Shown here: positions 8,931 to 18,264 of the stretch, one piece after another
Layout of the letters: each line of letters opens with the position of its first letter
Numbering within the stretch: the first letter of the stretch is position 1
Source: Pseudomonadota bacterium
GTDB lineage: Bacteria > Pseudomonadota > Alphaproteobacteria > Caulobacterales > Caulobacteraceae
DNA length: 46,994 nt
Assembly (NCBI GenBank): GCA_021816155.1
Contig: JAKAZA010000010.1
Coordinates: 1 to 46,994 of the forward strand
Direction: 5' to 3'
The notes under the pieces: generated by a model
Database searches by the model: none
The model's input: the letters and a program-made list of their open reading frames with translations, nothing else
Told to the model about the DNA's origin: nothing
Position numbers and translations under genes: made by a program

Positions 8931-9015
8931 TGGTGCGGATGAGAGGACTCGAACCTCCACGCCTTGCGGCGCCGGAACCTAAATCCGGTGCGTCTACCAG
9001 TTCCGCCACATCCGC
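8931..9015 (-). tRNA. tRNA-Leu (anticodon UAG)
   Basis: The 85-nt cloverleaf reads GCGGATG at the 5' end and CATCCGC at the acceptor 3' end, followed by A and an encoded CCA. The anticodon stem-loop CCGGA-TTTAGGT-TCCGG places TAG at positions 34-36, reading CUN leucine codons. The D-loop GGTAGACGC and a long variable arm, GCCGCAAGGC, confirm a class II leucine tRNA, and the T-loop is TTCGAGT. Confidence 0.97.
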
Positions 9016-9057
9016 TCGCCGCCGGCCTAGCAAGACCGGCGCCCGAGGACCAGCGCC

Positions 9058-9546
9058 CTACTGCGCGAAGTGACAGCGCTGCACCCACTGGCCGTGGATG
9101 CGCACCGATCGGCAGGTGCCGTTGTCGCCGCCCGACGACGGGCCGCCGACGTCGGAGGCGATGCGGCGATGGCGCGCGGTCGTCACCCGATCCGCCACGA
9201 AATGGCGGTGACGCCCGCGACCGACCCAATGACCCTGGACCGCGGTCGTGTCTCGGACAAAATGGCGATGCCGGCCCCGACCGACCCAATGACCGTGGGT
9301 CGTCGTCGACGCGTCCGGAACGAAGTGGCGATGCCGGCCCCGGCCCACCCAATGGCCGTGGCCGGTGGTCGCGGAAGCATCTGGAACGAAATGGCGGTGG
9401 CGGCCGTGACCGACCCAATGCCCCTGCGCAGCCGTCGACGTCGCGTGGCGCCGATGGTGCGTCGCGGCCGTGTGCGCGCTGGCGGCCCCGGCGCTCAGCG
9501 CGAGCGCGCACGCGGCTAACGCGACAGCCAGGATGCGATGGATCAT
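9058..9546 (-). CDS. Secreted His/Arg/Gly-rich repeat protein
   Basis: The gene encodes 162 residues. Residues 1-24 are a signal peptide with a likely cut after ASA. The mature part has four near-identical units of the form GHWVGRGRHRHFV starting at residues 42, 64, 85 and 105, each followed by a short Thr/Ala/Asp linker. A degenerate fifth unit, HGQWVQRCHF, ends the protein, and the only mature-region cysteines (145, 158) could form a disulfide. The protein is strongly basic and histidine-rich, suggesting metal, nucleic acid or cell-wall binding in the periplasm. I do not recognise the family. The ATG at 9544-9546 is the start that gives the signal peptide. Confidence 0.8.
   Translation of the reverse strand: MIHRILAVALAACALALSAGAASAHTAATHHRRHATSTAAQGHWVGHGRHRHFVPDASATTGHGHWVGRGRHRHFVPDASTTTHGHWVGRGRHRHFVRDTTAVQGHWVGRGRHRHFVADRVTTARHRRIASDVGGPSSGGDNGTCRSVRIHGQWVQRCHFAQ
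9218..9420. repeat. In-gene tandem repeats, 60-66 base period
   Basis: The motif ccnacccaatg recurs at about 9221, 9281, 9344 and 9410, i.e. with steps of 60, 63 and 66 bases. These encode the GHWVG units of the repeat protein. Steps differ by whole codons, so the copies have expanded and diverged in frame. Confidence 0.85.
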
Positions 9547-9583
9547 CGATGGTACTCCGGAAGCGCGCTGCCGCGACGCCGAA

Positions 9584-11053
9584 TCAAGGGCGCCCCCCTT
9601 GCCTAAGCATGAGTAGGGCGGCGAGCGCCTTTGGCGCAAGGTCCGGCAAGTCCTCGGCGATCAGGCCCGGCCCGAAGTCGGCGCCGCACGCCGCGTGGAT
9701 CCAGACGGCCGCACAGGCCGCTTCGAAGCTATCCATCCCCTGGGCCACGAGCCCTCCGATGAACCCCGCCAACACGTCGCCGGAGCCGGCCGTCGCGAGC
9801 CACGGGGCGCCGTTGAGGTTCACGGCCGCGCGCCCGTCCGGCGCCGCGATCACGGTGTCGGCCCCCTTGATCAACACCACGGCGCCGGCGCGGTTCGCGG
9901 CCTCGCGGGCCGCTTCGACCTTGTTGGCCGCGCTCTTCAGCAGACCCGGAAAGACGCGCTCGAACTCACCGGGGTGCGGCGTCAGCACGTCGTCTCGGTC
10001 GAGCAAATCGAACAGCTCCCGCGGATCGTCACGGAACACCGTAAGCGCATCGGCGTCGATGATCAGCGCCGCGCCGGTGCGGGCGAGCGCCAGCACGTTG
10101 GCCAGCGTGTCGTCGGTCACGCCTGCGGCGGGACCGATCACAGCGGCCTCGGCGGCCTCCGCGGCCTGGGCGAGCTCCTGGTCGGTCTCGAACGGCGCCA
10201 GCATGACCGCCTCGAGATGGGCGGCGTTCACGGCCAGAGCGTCGAGCGGCGACAGCAGCGTGACAAGACCGGCGCCGATGCGGAGCCCGGCGCGGGCGGC
10301 GAGGCGCGCGGCGCCGGTGCGCCACGCCTCGCCGCTGACGACGATCAAGCGTCCCCGACTGTGCTTGTGGGCCACGTTGCGCGGCCAGGGCAACTTCCGC
10401 AGCCAGAGCTCTGGCGTGTTCTCGAACAGTTGCGTCCGCGGCTCCCCGAGGCCGATGTCCGCCACCACCACCTCGCCGCAGAGGTCGCGCCCGGGCTGCA
10501 GCACGTGCGCGGCCTTGCGGCGATGAAAGGTGACGGTGAGGCCGGCGTGGAAGGCCGCTTCGCCGACCGGCCGCGCGGCGTCGCCGGAGAGCCCGCTCGG
10601 CAGGTCTATGGCGACCACACGCTCGGGCGTCCGCTCTGACGCCCAGGCCAACCGCAGCGCCTCGCCCGTCAGCGGACGATCGAGCCCGGCGCCGAAGAGG
10701 CCGACGACGACGAGTTCGGCGTCGCCAAAGCCCCCGCGCAATGGCCGCGTCTCGCCACCCCATGCCGCCGCCATGGCCTTTGCGTCCTCGGTGCGCGGCG
10801 GTCCCGCGGCCTCGAGGCGCACGGCGAAGCCGCGCTCGCCGAGGCGCCGCGCCACGACGTACGCGTCGCCGCCGTTGTTGCCGGGTCCGGCGAGCACGAG
10901 CGTCCGGCAGGGCTTGAACCGCGTGCAGATGGCGTCGGCCACCGCCCCGCCAGCCCGCTCCATCAGCGTCAGGCCGGTCGTCCCCGCCTCGATCGCCGCG
11001 CGGTCCGCGGCGGCCATCTCCGCGACGGTGAGGATGGAAACCGGACCCTCCAT
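9584..11053 (-). CDS. nnr: Bifunctional NAD(P)H-hydrate epimerase / ADP-dependent dehydratase
   Basis: The 489-residue length is normal for the fused enzyme. The N-terminal epimerase half (about 1-215) has the Rossmann-like GPGNNGGDAYVVARRL. The C-terminal ribokinase-like half (about 225-485) has LTPHPGEFERVFPG and the anion-hole GSGDVLAGFIGG. The enzyme repairs NADHX and NADPHX, damaged hydrated forms of NAD(P)H, back to active cofactors in the cytoplasm. The ATG at 11051-11053 is five bases after the histidine phosphatase stop, so the two are an operon. Confidence 0.95.
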   Translation of the reverse strand: MEGPVSILTVAEMAAADRAAIEAGTTGLTLMERAGGAVADAICTRFKPCRTLVLAGPGNNGGDAYVVARRLGERGFAVRLEAAGPPRTEDAKAMAAAWGGETRPLRGGFGDAELVVVGLFGAGLDRPLTGEALRLAWASERTPERVVAIDLPSGLSGDAARPVGEAAFHAGLTVTFHRRKAAHVLQPGRDLCGEVVVADIGLGEPRTQLFENTPELWLRKLPWPRNVAHKHSRGRLIVVSGEAWRTGAARLAARAGLRIGAGLVTLLSPLDALAVNAAHLEAVMLAPFETDQELAQAAEAAEAAVIGPAAGVTDDTLANVLALARTGAALIIDADALTVFRDDPRELFDLLDRDDVLTPHPGEFERVFPGLLKSAANKVEAAREAANRAGAVVLIKGADTVIAAPDGRAAVNLNGAPWLATAGSGDVLAGFIGGLVAQGMDSFEAACAAVWIHAACGADFGPGLIAEDLPDLAPKALAALLMLRQGGRP

Positions 11054-11058
11054 CGCGC

Positions 11059-11628
11059 TCAGAGCACCTGGGTCGACGCCTCGCGCCCGCGTTCGATCAG
11101 CCGCAGCCTTCCGTCCTCCAGCGCGAACGTAGAGATCGAGGCGTGATCGGGCCGCAGCGTGATCATCTGCGGTTCGCCCGCCAGCGTCGTGAGCACCGCG
11201 TTGATGGCGACGAAGTGGCTGAACACCGCTGCGCCCGGCCTCGAGGCCACCGCCTCCGTCACCTCGCGTCGCCAGGCGTCGTAGTCGCGGTCTCCCTCGA
11301 TTTCGCTCCAACGGCCGGTGAACGCCTTGCGCAGCCACGGCCCGCGTGCGTCGGCCGCCATCCCCCGCGGGGTCGGGATCTCGCCGACCAGCGGGTCGAT
11401 CTCCAGCGTCGCGCCGATGGCCGCGGCGAACGGTCGCGCTGTTTCCTGGCAGCGCCTCAGCGGCGAGGAGACCACGCGGATCGGCCGCACGGCCTGCGGC
11501 AATGCGAGCAACGACTTGGCCGCGGCCTGGGCCTGCGCGCTTCCCGTCTCGTCCAGTCCCGGATCGTCGTCGTCGGCGCCCCACCCTGCCGATGGCTTGG
11601 CGTGGCGAATTAGGTAGATGCGGCTCAT
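11059..11628 (-). CDS. Histidine phosphatase family protein
   Basis: This 189-residue member of the phosphoglycerate mutase-like superfamily has the phosphorylated-His motif IRHAK at residues 7-11, a VSSPLRRCQETA arginine segment, and a second catalytic His in FSHFVAIN. It removes phosphate from a small molecule or protein; the substrate is not predictable. I start at the ATG (11626-11628) because it puts the catalytic strand at the very N terminus as usual. It is the first gene of the operon with nnr. Confidence 0.88.
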   Translation of the reverse strand: MSRIYLIRHAKPSAGWGADDDDPGLDETGSAQAQAAAKSLLALPQAVRPIRVVSSPLRRCQETARPFAAAIGATLEIDPLVGEIPTPRGMAADARGPWLRKAFTGRWSEIEGDRDYDAWRREVTEAVASRPGAAVFSHFVAINAVLTTLAGEPQMITLRPDHASISTFALEDGRLRLIERGREASTQVL

Positions 11629-12404
<776 letters not shown>

Positions 12405-12457
12405 GCCGCCCCCCGCCCGTCAACCATTCGCGTCCAAGCCATAGGGGATAAGACCAC

Positions 12458-13864
12458 ATGACGCCCAAAGAAGTCCTCGCCCAGATCAAAGAGAAGGAAG
12501 TCAAGTACGTCGACTTCCGTTTCAGCGATCCGCGCGGCAAGCTTCAGCACGTGACCTTCGACCTGAGCCTCGTCGACGAGGAGTGCCTCGCCGACGGTCA
12601 GATGTTTGACGGCTCGTCGATCGCTGGCTGGAAGGCGATCAACGAGAGCGACATGAAGCTCCGGCCCGATCTCGCGACCGCTTACATCGACCCATTCTAC
12701 CAGCAGACGACGATGTTTCTGTTCTGCGACGTGCTGAACCCCGACACCAACCAGCCCTACAACCGCGACCCGCGCTCGATCGCCAAGAAGGCCGAAGCCT
12801 ACGTGAAGTCGTCGGGCATCGGCGATACGATCTACTTCGGCCCTGAAGCCGAATTCTTCGTGTTCGACGACGTGAAGTGGAGCACGAGCCCGGAAAAGAT
12901 GGGCTACCAGTTCGCCTCGACCGAACTGCCGATCAGCTCCGACATCGACTACCCGGAAGGCAACATGGGCCATCGCCCGGGCCCGAAGGGCGGCTACTTC
13001 CCGGTCAACCCGATCGACTCCGCTCAGGACCTCCGCTCCGAGATGCTGGCTGTGATGGGCGAGCTCGGCCTCGAGCCTGAGAAGCACCACCACGAAGTGG
13101 CGCCAGCGCAGCACGAACTTGGCCTTAAGTTCGCGCCCATGACGATGATGGCGGACCGGCTGCAGCTCTACAAATACGTGATCCACAACGTGGCGGCCGC
13201 CTACGGCAAGACCGCCACGTTCATGGCCAAGCCCTACTTCGGCGACAACGGCTCGGGCATGCACTGCCACCAGTCGATCTGGAACGGCGGCAAGCCGCTC
13301 TTCGCCGGGGACAAGTACGCGGGCCTGTCGGACCTCTGCCTCTGGTACATCGGCGGGGTCATCAAGCACGCCAAGGCGATCAACGCCTTCACCAACTCGA
13401 CGACCAACTCGTACAAGCGCCTGGTTCCGGGTTACGAGGCGCCGGTGAAGCTGGCCTATTCAGCCCGCAACCGCTCAGCGTCGATCCGCGTTCCGTTCGG
13501 CTCCTCGCCGAAGGCGAAGCGCATCGAGGTCCGGTTCCCTGATCCGATGGGCAATCCCTACCTCGGTTTCACCGCTCTGCTGATGGCCGGTCTCGACGGC
13601 ATCGCCAACAAGATCGACCCGGGCGTCGCGCTCGACAAGAACCTCTACGATCTGCCGCCCCGCGAGCAGAAGAAGGTGCCGGAAGTCTGCGGCTCGCTGC
13701 GCGAGGCTCTCGCCAACCTCGACAAGGACCGCGCCTTCCTGAAGGCGGGCGGCGTGATGGACGATGATTTCATCGACAGCTACCTGGAGCTGAAGATGGA
13801 GGAAGTCCACCGCTTCGAGATCACGCCGCACCCGGTCGAGTTCGACATGTACTACAAGTGCTAG
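12458..13864 (+). CDS. glnA: Glutamine synthetase, type I
   Basis: This 468-residue enzyme condenses ammonia and glutamate to glutamine using ATP. The active-site segments include [21 protein letters not shown] and the ATP-site [11 protein letters not shown]. The adenylylation target is Tyr397 in KNLYDLPP, so activity is probably regulated by GlnE together with PII. AGGGGAT lies upstream of the ATG. It ends the glnBA operon just before a strong terminator. Confidence 0.98.
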   Translation: MTPKEVLAQIKEKEVKYVDFRFSDPRGKLQHVTFDLSLVDEECLADGQMFDGSSIAGWKAINESDMKLRPDLATAYIDPFYQQTTMFLFCDVLNPDTNQPYNRDPRSIAKKAEAYVKSSGIGDTIYFGPEAEFFVFDDVKWSTSPEKMGYQFASTELPISSDIDYPEGNMGHRPGPKGGYFPVNPIDSAQDLRSEMLAVMGELGLEPEKHHHEVAPAQHELGLKFAPMTMMADRLQLYKYVIHNVAAAYGKTATFMAKPYFGDNGSGMHCHQSIWNGGKPLFAGDKYAGLSDLCLWYIGGVIKHAKAINAFTNSTTNSYKRLVPGYEAPVKLAYSARNRSASIRVPFGSSPKAKRIEVRFPDPMGNPYLGFTALLMAGLDGIANKIDPGVALDKNLYDLPPREQKKVPEVCGSLREALANLDKDRAFLKAGGVMDDDFIDSYLELKMEEVHRFEITPHPVEFDMYYKC

Positions 13865-13893
13865 TCTCGGTTTCCTGAACCGGGTTCAATGCG

Positions 13894-13921
13894 AAAGCCG
13901 GGGCGAAAGCCCCGGCTTTTT
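13894..13921. terminator. Rho-independent terminator after glnA
   Basis: An 11-bp perfect stem (AAAGCCGGGGC, 13894-13904; partner 13909-13919) with a GAAA tetraloop is followed by T residues. The A/T flanks let it act in both directions, so it may also end the convergent gene whose stop is at 13950. Confidence 0.92.
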
Positions 13922-13949
13922 CATTCACAGACCGAAGCATCGGCCCTGC

Positions 13950-14528
13950 CTATCGCGGTTGCCGGCCCATGGCGTAGAATTCCTCGTTCGGCCGCATGGA
14001 GGTCAGGTTGGCCATGCGGTTCGAGAGGGCGAAGAACGCGGCGATCGCCCCTATGTCCCAGGCGTCCTCGGCGGAGAAGCCGTGCGCCGCAAGGTCGGCG
14101 AAATCGGCGGCGCCGATCTGGCCCGGCGCCTGCGACACCGTCATCGCGAAATCCAACATCGCCCGCTGGCGGGGCGTGATGTCGGCCTTGCGGTGATTGA
14201 CCGCCACCTGATCGGCGATCAGCGGGTCCCTCGCGCGGATGCGCAGGATCGCGCCGTGCGCCACGACGCAATAAAGGCAGTCATTGGCGGCTGAGGTCGC
14301 CACCACAATCATCTCGCGGTCAGCCTTGCTGATCCCTCCCTCCTTCTCCATCAGCGCGTCGTGATAGTCGAAGAAGGCGCGAGCCTCCGCCGGTCGGTGC
14401 GCTAGCGCGAGGAAGACGTTGGGCACGAATCCGATCTTTTCCTGCACGGCCAGGACCCGCGCCTGCAGGTCCTCTGGCAGATCCCGGATCTCTGGAACCG
14501 GGTAGCGGCTGATGGGGCGGGCGGTCAT
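13950..14528 (-). CDS. Peroxidase-related CxxC protein (carboxymuconolactone decarboxylase/AhpD-like)
   Basis: The 192-residue protein has the AhpD-like redox motif CLYCVVAH (Cys84, Cys87, His91) preceded by a helix with REMIVVATSAAN. The N-terminal IGFVPN and the C-terminal half fit the uncharacterised peroxidase-related branch of the family. It probably uses the cysteine pair for peroxide reduction or another thiol redox step in the cytoplasm. I start at the ATG 14526-14528; one further upstream would add about 13 residues. It diverges from the NUDIX gene across 60 bases. Confidence 0.85.
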   Translation of the reverse strand: MTARPISRYPVPEIRDLPEDLQARVLAVQEKIGFVPNVFLALAHRPAEARAFFDYHDALMEKEGGISKADREMIVVATSAANDCLYCVVAHGAILRIRARDPLIADQVAVNHRKADITPRQRAMLDFAMTVSQAPGQIGAADFADLAAHGFSAEDAWDIGAIAAFFALSNRMANLTSMRPNEEFYAMGRQPR

Positions 14529-14588
14529 GCGGGCGGACCTCGGCGATGCTGGCGAGATCGACAGCATAGCGCCATCGGGCGGCTGCTG

Positions 14589-15074
14589 GTGACCCGCGTG
14601 TGGAGCGCCGGCCTGCTTGTCGTCCGCCAGAGGGCCGCAGGCCCGCAGTTCCTGCTGGTTCATCCGGGTGGACCGTATTGGCGCCGCCGCGACAAAGGCG
14701 CCTGGTCGATCCCCAAGGGCGCCGTCGACGACGGCGAGGACGGACTGGCGGCCGCGCGGCGCGAATTCACGGAGGAGACTGGGCTTGCGCCACCGTCCGG
14801 GCCCTATGTGCGCCTCGGCGACCTGCTCCAGCGTGGCGGCAAGCTGGTGTCGTGCTGGCTGGTCGAGGGTGAACTCGACCTGGCCGGCTTTCGCAGCAAC
14901 GTCGTCGAGCTGAAGTGGCCGCCAAGGTCCCGCAAGACGATCGCCGTTCCCGAGTGCGACGATGCGCGCTTCCTTCCGCTGGATGAGGCGCGTCGCAAAA
15001 TACTGACTGGCCAGCGAGGCTTTCTCGAGGAAGCCACGGGCCGGCTCGGAGCGGGGCGCGGCGCGGATCCGTGA
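14589..15074 (+). CDS. NUDIX hydrolase
   Basis: The protein has 161 residues. The NUDIX box is complete at residues 44-66: G-x5-E-x7-REFTEETGL, carrying the metal-binding glutamates. Such enzymes cleave nucleoside diphosphates linked to another group. The early WSIPKG resembles proteins acting on diadenosine polyphosphates or similar, but the substrate is not certain. The start is a GTG at 14589; no ATG fits the beginning of the fold. Confidence 0.9.
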   Translation: MTRVWSAGLLVVRQRAAGPQFLLVHPGGPYWRRRDKGAWSIPKGAVDDGEDGLAAARREFTEETGLAPPSGPYVRLGDLLQRGGKLVSCWLVEGELDLAGFRSNVVELKWPPRSRKTIAVPECDDARFLPLDEARRKILTGQRGFLEEATGRLGAGRGADP

Positions 15075-15173
15075 GCCGATCCGCCTGCCAGCGGTTGTAT
15101 CGCCCGCCGACCTTGTGCCTAGATCGGCCAGGGCGGCGCGTGAGGCGCAGCGACCAGGGCGGAGAACGACGAC

Positions 15174-16013
15174 GTGGGCCAGTTGGATGGCAAGGTGGCG
15201 GTGATCACCGGGGCGGCGAGCGGCATGGGCAGGGCGACCGCCTTGCTCTTCGCCAGCGAAGGCGCGCATGTGGTCCTGGCCGACCTGAACGCGCCCGGCG
15301 GCGAGGCGGCGGCGCAGGAAGCCAGCGCGGCGGGCGAACGCTGTGTGTTCCAGAGAACGGACGTTTCCGCCGAGGCCGACGTCGCGGCCCTGGTGGCCCG
15401 TGCGCTGAGCGAGTTCGGCCGGCTCGACATCACGTTCAACAACGCGGGCATTGGGGGCGCGCTCGGACCGCTGGAGGGGATCGCGGTCGAGGACTGGGAG
15501 CGCACGCAGGCGGTCTGCCTGCGCGGCGTGTTCCTGGGCATCAAGCACTCGATCGCGCCGATGCGGGCGCAGGGCGGCGGGGCGATCGTTTCGACCGCCT
15601 CGATTGCCGGGATCGACGGCTTCGCCGGCCTGCACGCCTACTGCGCCGCCAAGGCCGGGGTGGTGAATCTCACTCGTTCCGCCTCGATCGAACTCGCGGC
15701 CGACCGGATTAGGGTGAACTGCATCGCGCCGGGGGGCGTCTCGACGCCGATCCTGGGCGGCGGAGCGGCCTTCGACAAGACGGCGACCGACGCGGCGCTG
15801 GTCAACGCCCAGCCGCTCCCCATGGCGGGCCAACCGGAGGATATCGCTGCGGCCGCGCTCTTTCTCGCCAGCGACTCGGCGCGCTTCGTCACCGGCCACT
15901 GCCTCGTCGTCGACGGCGGTGCCACGGCCGGCGCCGTCGCGACCGCGCGGCGGCCGGGCCAGGAGACCACGCGGCCCCAGCGCTCGTTCGCCGGCCCCTC
16001 GTTCGAGATCTGA
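15174..16013 (+). CDS. Short-chain dehydrogenase/reductase (SDR)
   Basis: This classical SDR of 279 residues has the cofactor motif TGAASGMG (12-19), the structural NNAG, a catalytic Ser in STASIAG and the YCAAK catalytic Tyr/Lys pair. An acidic Asp after the second strand (LADLN) suggests NAD(H) preference. The C terminus adds about 25 polar residues after the usual VDGG end. The start is a GTG with GGAGA upstream. The substrate is unknown. The next gene starts 79 bases on, on the same strand. Confidence 0.92.
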   Translation: MGQLDGKVAVITGAASGMGRATALLFASEGAHVVLADLNAPGGEAAAQEASAAGERCVFQRTDVSAEADVAALVARALSEFGRLDITFNNAGIGGALGPLEGIAVEDWERTQAVCLRGVFLGIKHSIAPMRAQGGGAIVSTASIAGIDGFAGLHAYCAAKAGVVNLTRSASIELAADRIRVNCIAPGGVSTPILGGGAAFDKTATDAALVNAQPLPMAGQPEDIAAAALFLASDSARFVTGHCLVVDGGATAGAVATARRPGQETTRPQRSFAGPSFEI

Positions 16014-16092
16014 GTCACGCCACGCGCCCGAGGCGGCGCGGACAAACCGCCTCTTGCGCGTCGCCGCGTCAGCCTGGAAAAGGCTGGCGCCC

Positions 16093-16680
16093 ATGCCGCG
16101 CCGTATCCTCATCGTCCGCCATTGCCAGTCGCAAGCCAACGCAGAGGGGCGCGTCGAGGGCAAAGGCGACTCGCCTCTCAGCGAGGAGGGGCGCCGGCAA
16201 GCGGAACGGGTCGCGGCTTTCATCGCCGCGCAGGCGCTCGGCGAGGCGACGCTGATCTCCAGTTCCCAGGCGCGGGCGATGGCCACAGCTGACGCCATCG
16301 GCGCCGCCTGCGGCTGGACCGCGTCGCGCGACCACCGCTTCCGCGAGGCCGAGCTCGGGTGGCTGGAGGATCTGAGCTACGCCGAGGTCGGCCGGCACAT
16401 GGCCGCGCGCGGCATGCGCGAACTGACGTCCGATCTTCACGGCGGCGAGACCCTGGAGGCGATCGCCGACCGGTTCTCCGAGGCGCTCGACGCCGCGATG
16501 GCCGAGCGGGACGGTGCGGTGGTGCTGGTCAGCCACGGCTTCGCGATCCACGCCCTGCTACGCCGTCTCGACAGTCATCACGCCGTGCCGCGCGTGATCG
16601 GCAACGGCGACGTGGTCGAGCTGTGGATCGAGGCCGGGGCGCTCGCCCAACCGCCGCGGCACGTTCCGCTTCAAGCCTGA
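16093..16680 (+). CDS. Histidine phosphatase family protein
   Basis: The protein has 195 residues, with the phosphorylated-His motif VRHCQS (Arg9, His10), SSSQARAMATA with the conserved Arg, and a second His in LVSHGFAIH. It resembles cofactor-independent phosphoglycerate mutase-like phosphatases; the substrate is not predictable. It is a distant paralogue of the gene at 11059-11628. It ends seven bases before the convergent permease stop. Confidence 0.88.
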   Translation: MPRRILIVRHCQSQANAEGRVEGKGDSPLSEEGRRQAERVAAFIAAQALGEATLISSSQARAMATADAIGAACGWTASRDHRFREAELGWLEDLSYAEVGRHMAARGMRELTSDLHGGETLEAIADRFSEALDAAMAERDGAVVLVSHGFAIHALLRRLDSHHAVPRVIGNGDVVELWIEAGALAQPPRHVPLQA

Positions 16681-16687
16681 GCCGAGC

Positions 16688-18097
16688 CTACATCGCGACC
16701 GGCGCCGTCCGACGCAGGGCGCGCCAGGCGAAGTAGGCTACGAGCCCGGCCGCGTTCCAGGCTGCGAAGAATATCTGCGTCTTCGGCTGCAGGTTCGCGA
16801 ACAGGTAGAGGCAGCCGAGGATGGCGAACGGACCGACGACCCATGCGATCGGCGTGCGGTAGACCCGGGGCCGCATCGGTTCCCGAATCCGCAGCGTCAG
16901 CATGCAGGCCGAGACGGCGATGAAGGCGACCAGCGTACCAGCGTTCGCCAGCGCGGCGATATCGCCGAGCGGGAAGAGACCCGCCAGCGCAGCGACCACG
17001 ACCGCCGTCGCGGCCGTCATGCGGAGTGGCGCGCCGGTCCGCGGATTAACCTTGGCCAGCGCAGCGGGCAGGAGCCCGTCACGCGCCATCACGAAGAAGA
17101 TGCGGCTCTGACCGAAGAGAAAGGCGAGGATCACCGTCGGCAGCGCGATCACCGCGGCGGCGCCGACGGCGACGGCGAGCGTGGCGTGGCCGGTCCGCCG
17201 GAGGATGAGGGCGAGCGGCTCGGCGCTGTTCGCGAATTGCGCGAAGGGCGCCGCTCCGACCGCCGCGGCGGCGACGGCGATGTAGATCACCGCGCAAGCG
17301 ACCATCGAGCCCAGGATGCCGATCGGCAGGTCACGGGCTGGCCGCTTCGTCTCCTCCGCGGCGGTCGAGATGGCGTCGAAGCCGTAGAAGGCGAAGAAGA
17401 TGATCGCCGCGGCGGCCATCACGCCGCGCCGCGCCCCCGAGGCGTCATGGCTCACGAGGCCGTAAGGCATGAACGGCTCAAGGTTCACGGGCCGCAGGTG
17501 GGGCGCGGCGACGGCGACGAAAGCGGCCAGCGCGGCGAGCTTCACGGCCACGAGGGTGCTGTTGACCGCCGCGCTCTCGCGGACGCCGAGCATGAGGAGT
17601 CCGGCCACCACGGCGATGATGGCGATGGCCGGGAGGTTCACCGCGCCGCCGGCGAGCGGGCCGCCGATCAGCGCCGCCGGCAGCTGGACGCCGAGGGCCC
17701 CCAGGAACCCGGTCGCGTAGCCCGACCAGCCCACGGCGACCGCGCTGACCACCAGCGAGTATTCGAGGATCAGGCTCCAGCCAACCGCCCAGGCGACGAT
17801 CTCGCCCAACACGACATAGCTGTAGGTGTAGGCGCTGCCCGAAGCCGGGATCATCGTCGCCACCTCGGCGTAGGCGAGCGCGGCGCAAGCGCACACAGCG
17901 CCGGCGATCAGGAACGAGAGGATCACGGCCGGCCCCGCCAGCCCAGCGCCGACGCCGATCAGCGTGTAGATGCCGGTGCCGACGATGGCGCCGACACCCA
18001 ACGGAATCAGATGACGCCAGTCGAGGCTGGCCTTCAGGCGGTAATGCGCGGGAAGTGCGTCGAGGGCGATCGATTTGCGGCGCAGCAGGGACGTCAT
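16688..18097 (-). CDS. APC-family amino acid permease
   Basis: The 469-residue protein is almost entirely hydrophobic, with about twelve membrane helices. The first helix carries the APC signature GVGAIVGTGIYTLIGVGAG, where the unwound Gly-rich turn binds substrate. It resembles cationic/neutral amino acid permeases of the YfnA/CAT branch. It should import amino acids across the inner membrane by proton symport; specificity is unknown. I chose the ATG at 18095-18097 since GAGGAGG sits eight bases before it; the ATG nine bases earlier would leave no spacing. Confidence 0.9.
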   Translation of the reverse strand: MTSLLRRKSIALDALPAHYRLKASLDWRHLIPLGVGAIVGTGIYTLIGVGAGLAGPAVILSFLIAGAVCACAALAYAEVATMIPASGSAYTYSYVVLGEIVAWAVGWSLILEYSLVVSAVAVGWSGYATGFLGALGVQLPAALIGGPLAGGAVNLPAIAIIAVVAGLLMLGVRESAAVNSTLVAVKLAALAAFVAVAAPHLRPVNLEPFMPYGLVSHDASGARRGVMAAAAIIFFAFYGFDAISTAAEETKRPARDLPIGILGSMVACAVIYIAVAAAAVGAAPFAQFANSAEPLALILRRTGHATLAVAVGAAAVIALPTVILAFLFGQSRIFFVMARDGLLPAALAKVNPRTGAPLRMTAATAVVVAALAGLFPLGDIAALANAGTLVAFIAVSACMLTLRIREPMRPRVYRTPIAWVVGPFAILGCLYLFANLQPKTQIFFAAWNAAGLVAYFAWRALRRTAPVAM

Positions 18098-18264
18098 CGC
18101 GCCCATCCTCCTCGAGAGTCCGGCATGGGCCTGATGATCTTCTCGTTTCAGCGACTGTAGGCAACGCTGACCGCTGGTGACAAGGATCGCCTTCCGCCAA
18201 GGCAGGCTGGCCTCGGCGAGGGTCGATCTGCCATGCTCCGCCACGCACATTGCGAATGGGAACC

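Noticed and set aside
9016-9050. GC-rich hairpin (CGCCGG/CCGGCG) between the repeat protein and tRNA-Leu as a terminator
   Set aside because: There is no T-run, and GC-rich inverted repeats are frequent by chance in this DNA.
9058-9546. The 60-66 base repeats as a CRISPR array or minisatellite without coding role
   Set aside because: The period changes by whole codons and every copy is translated in one frame with a signal peptide ahead; there are no unique spacers.
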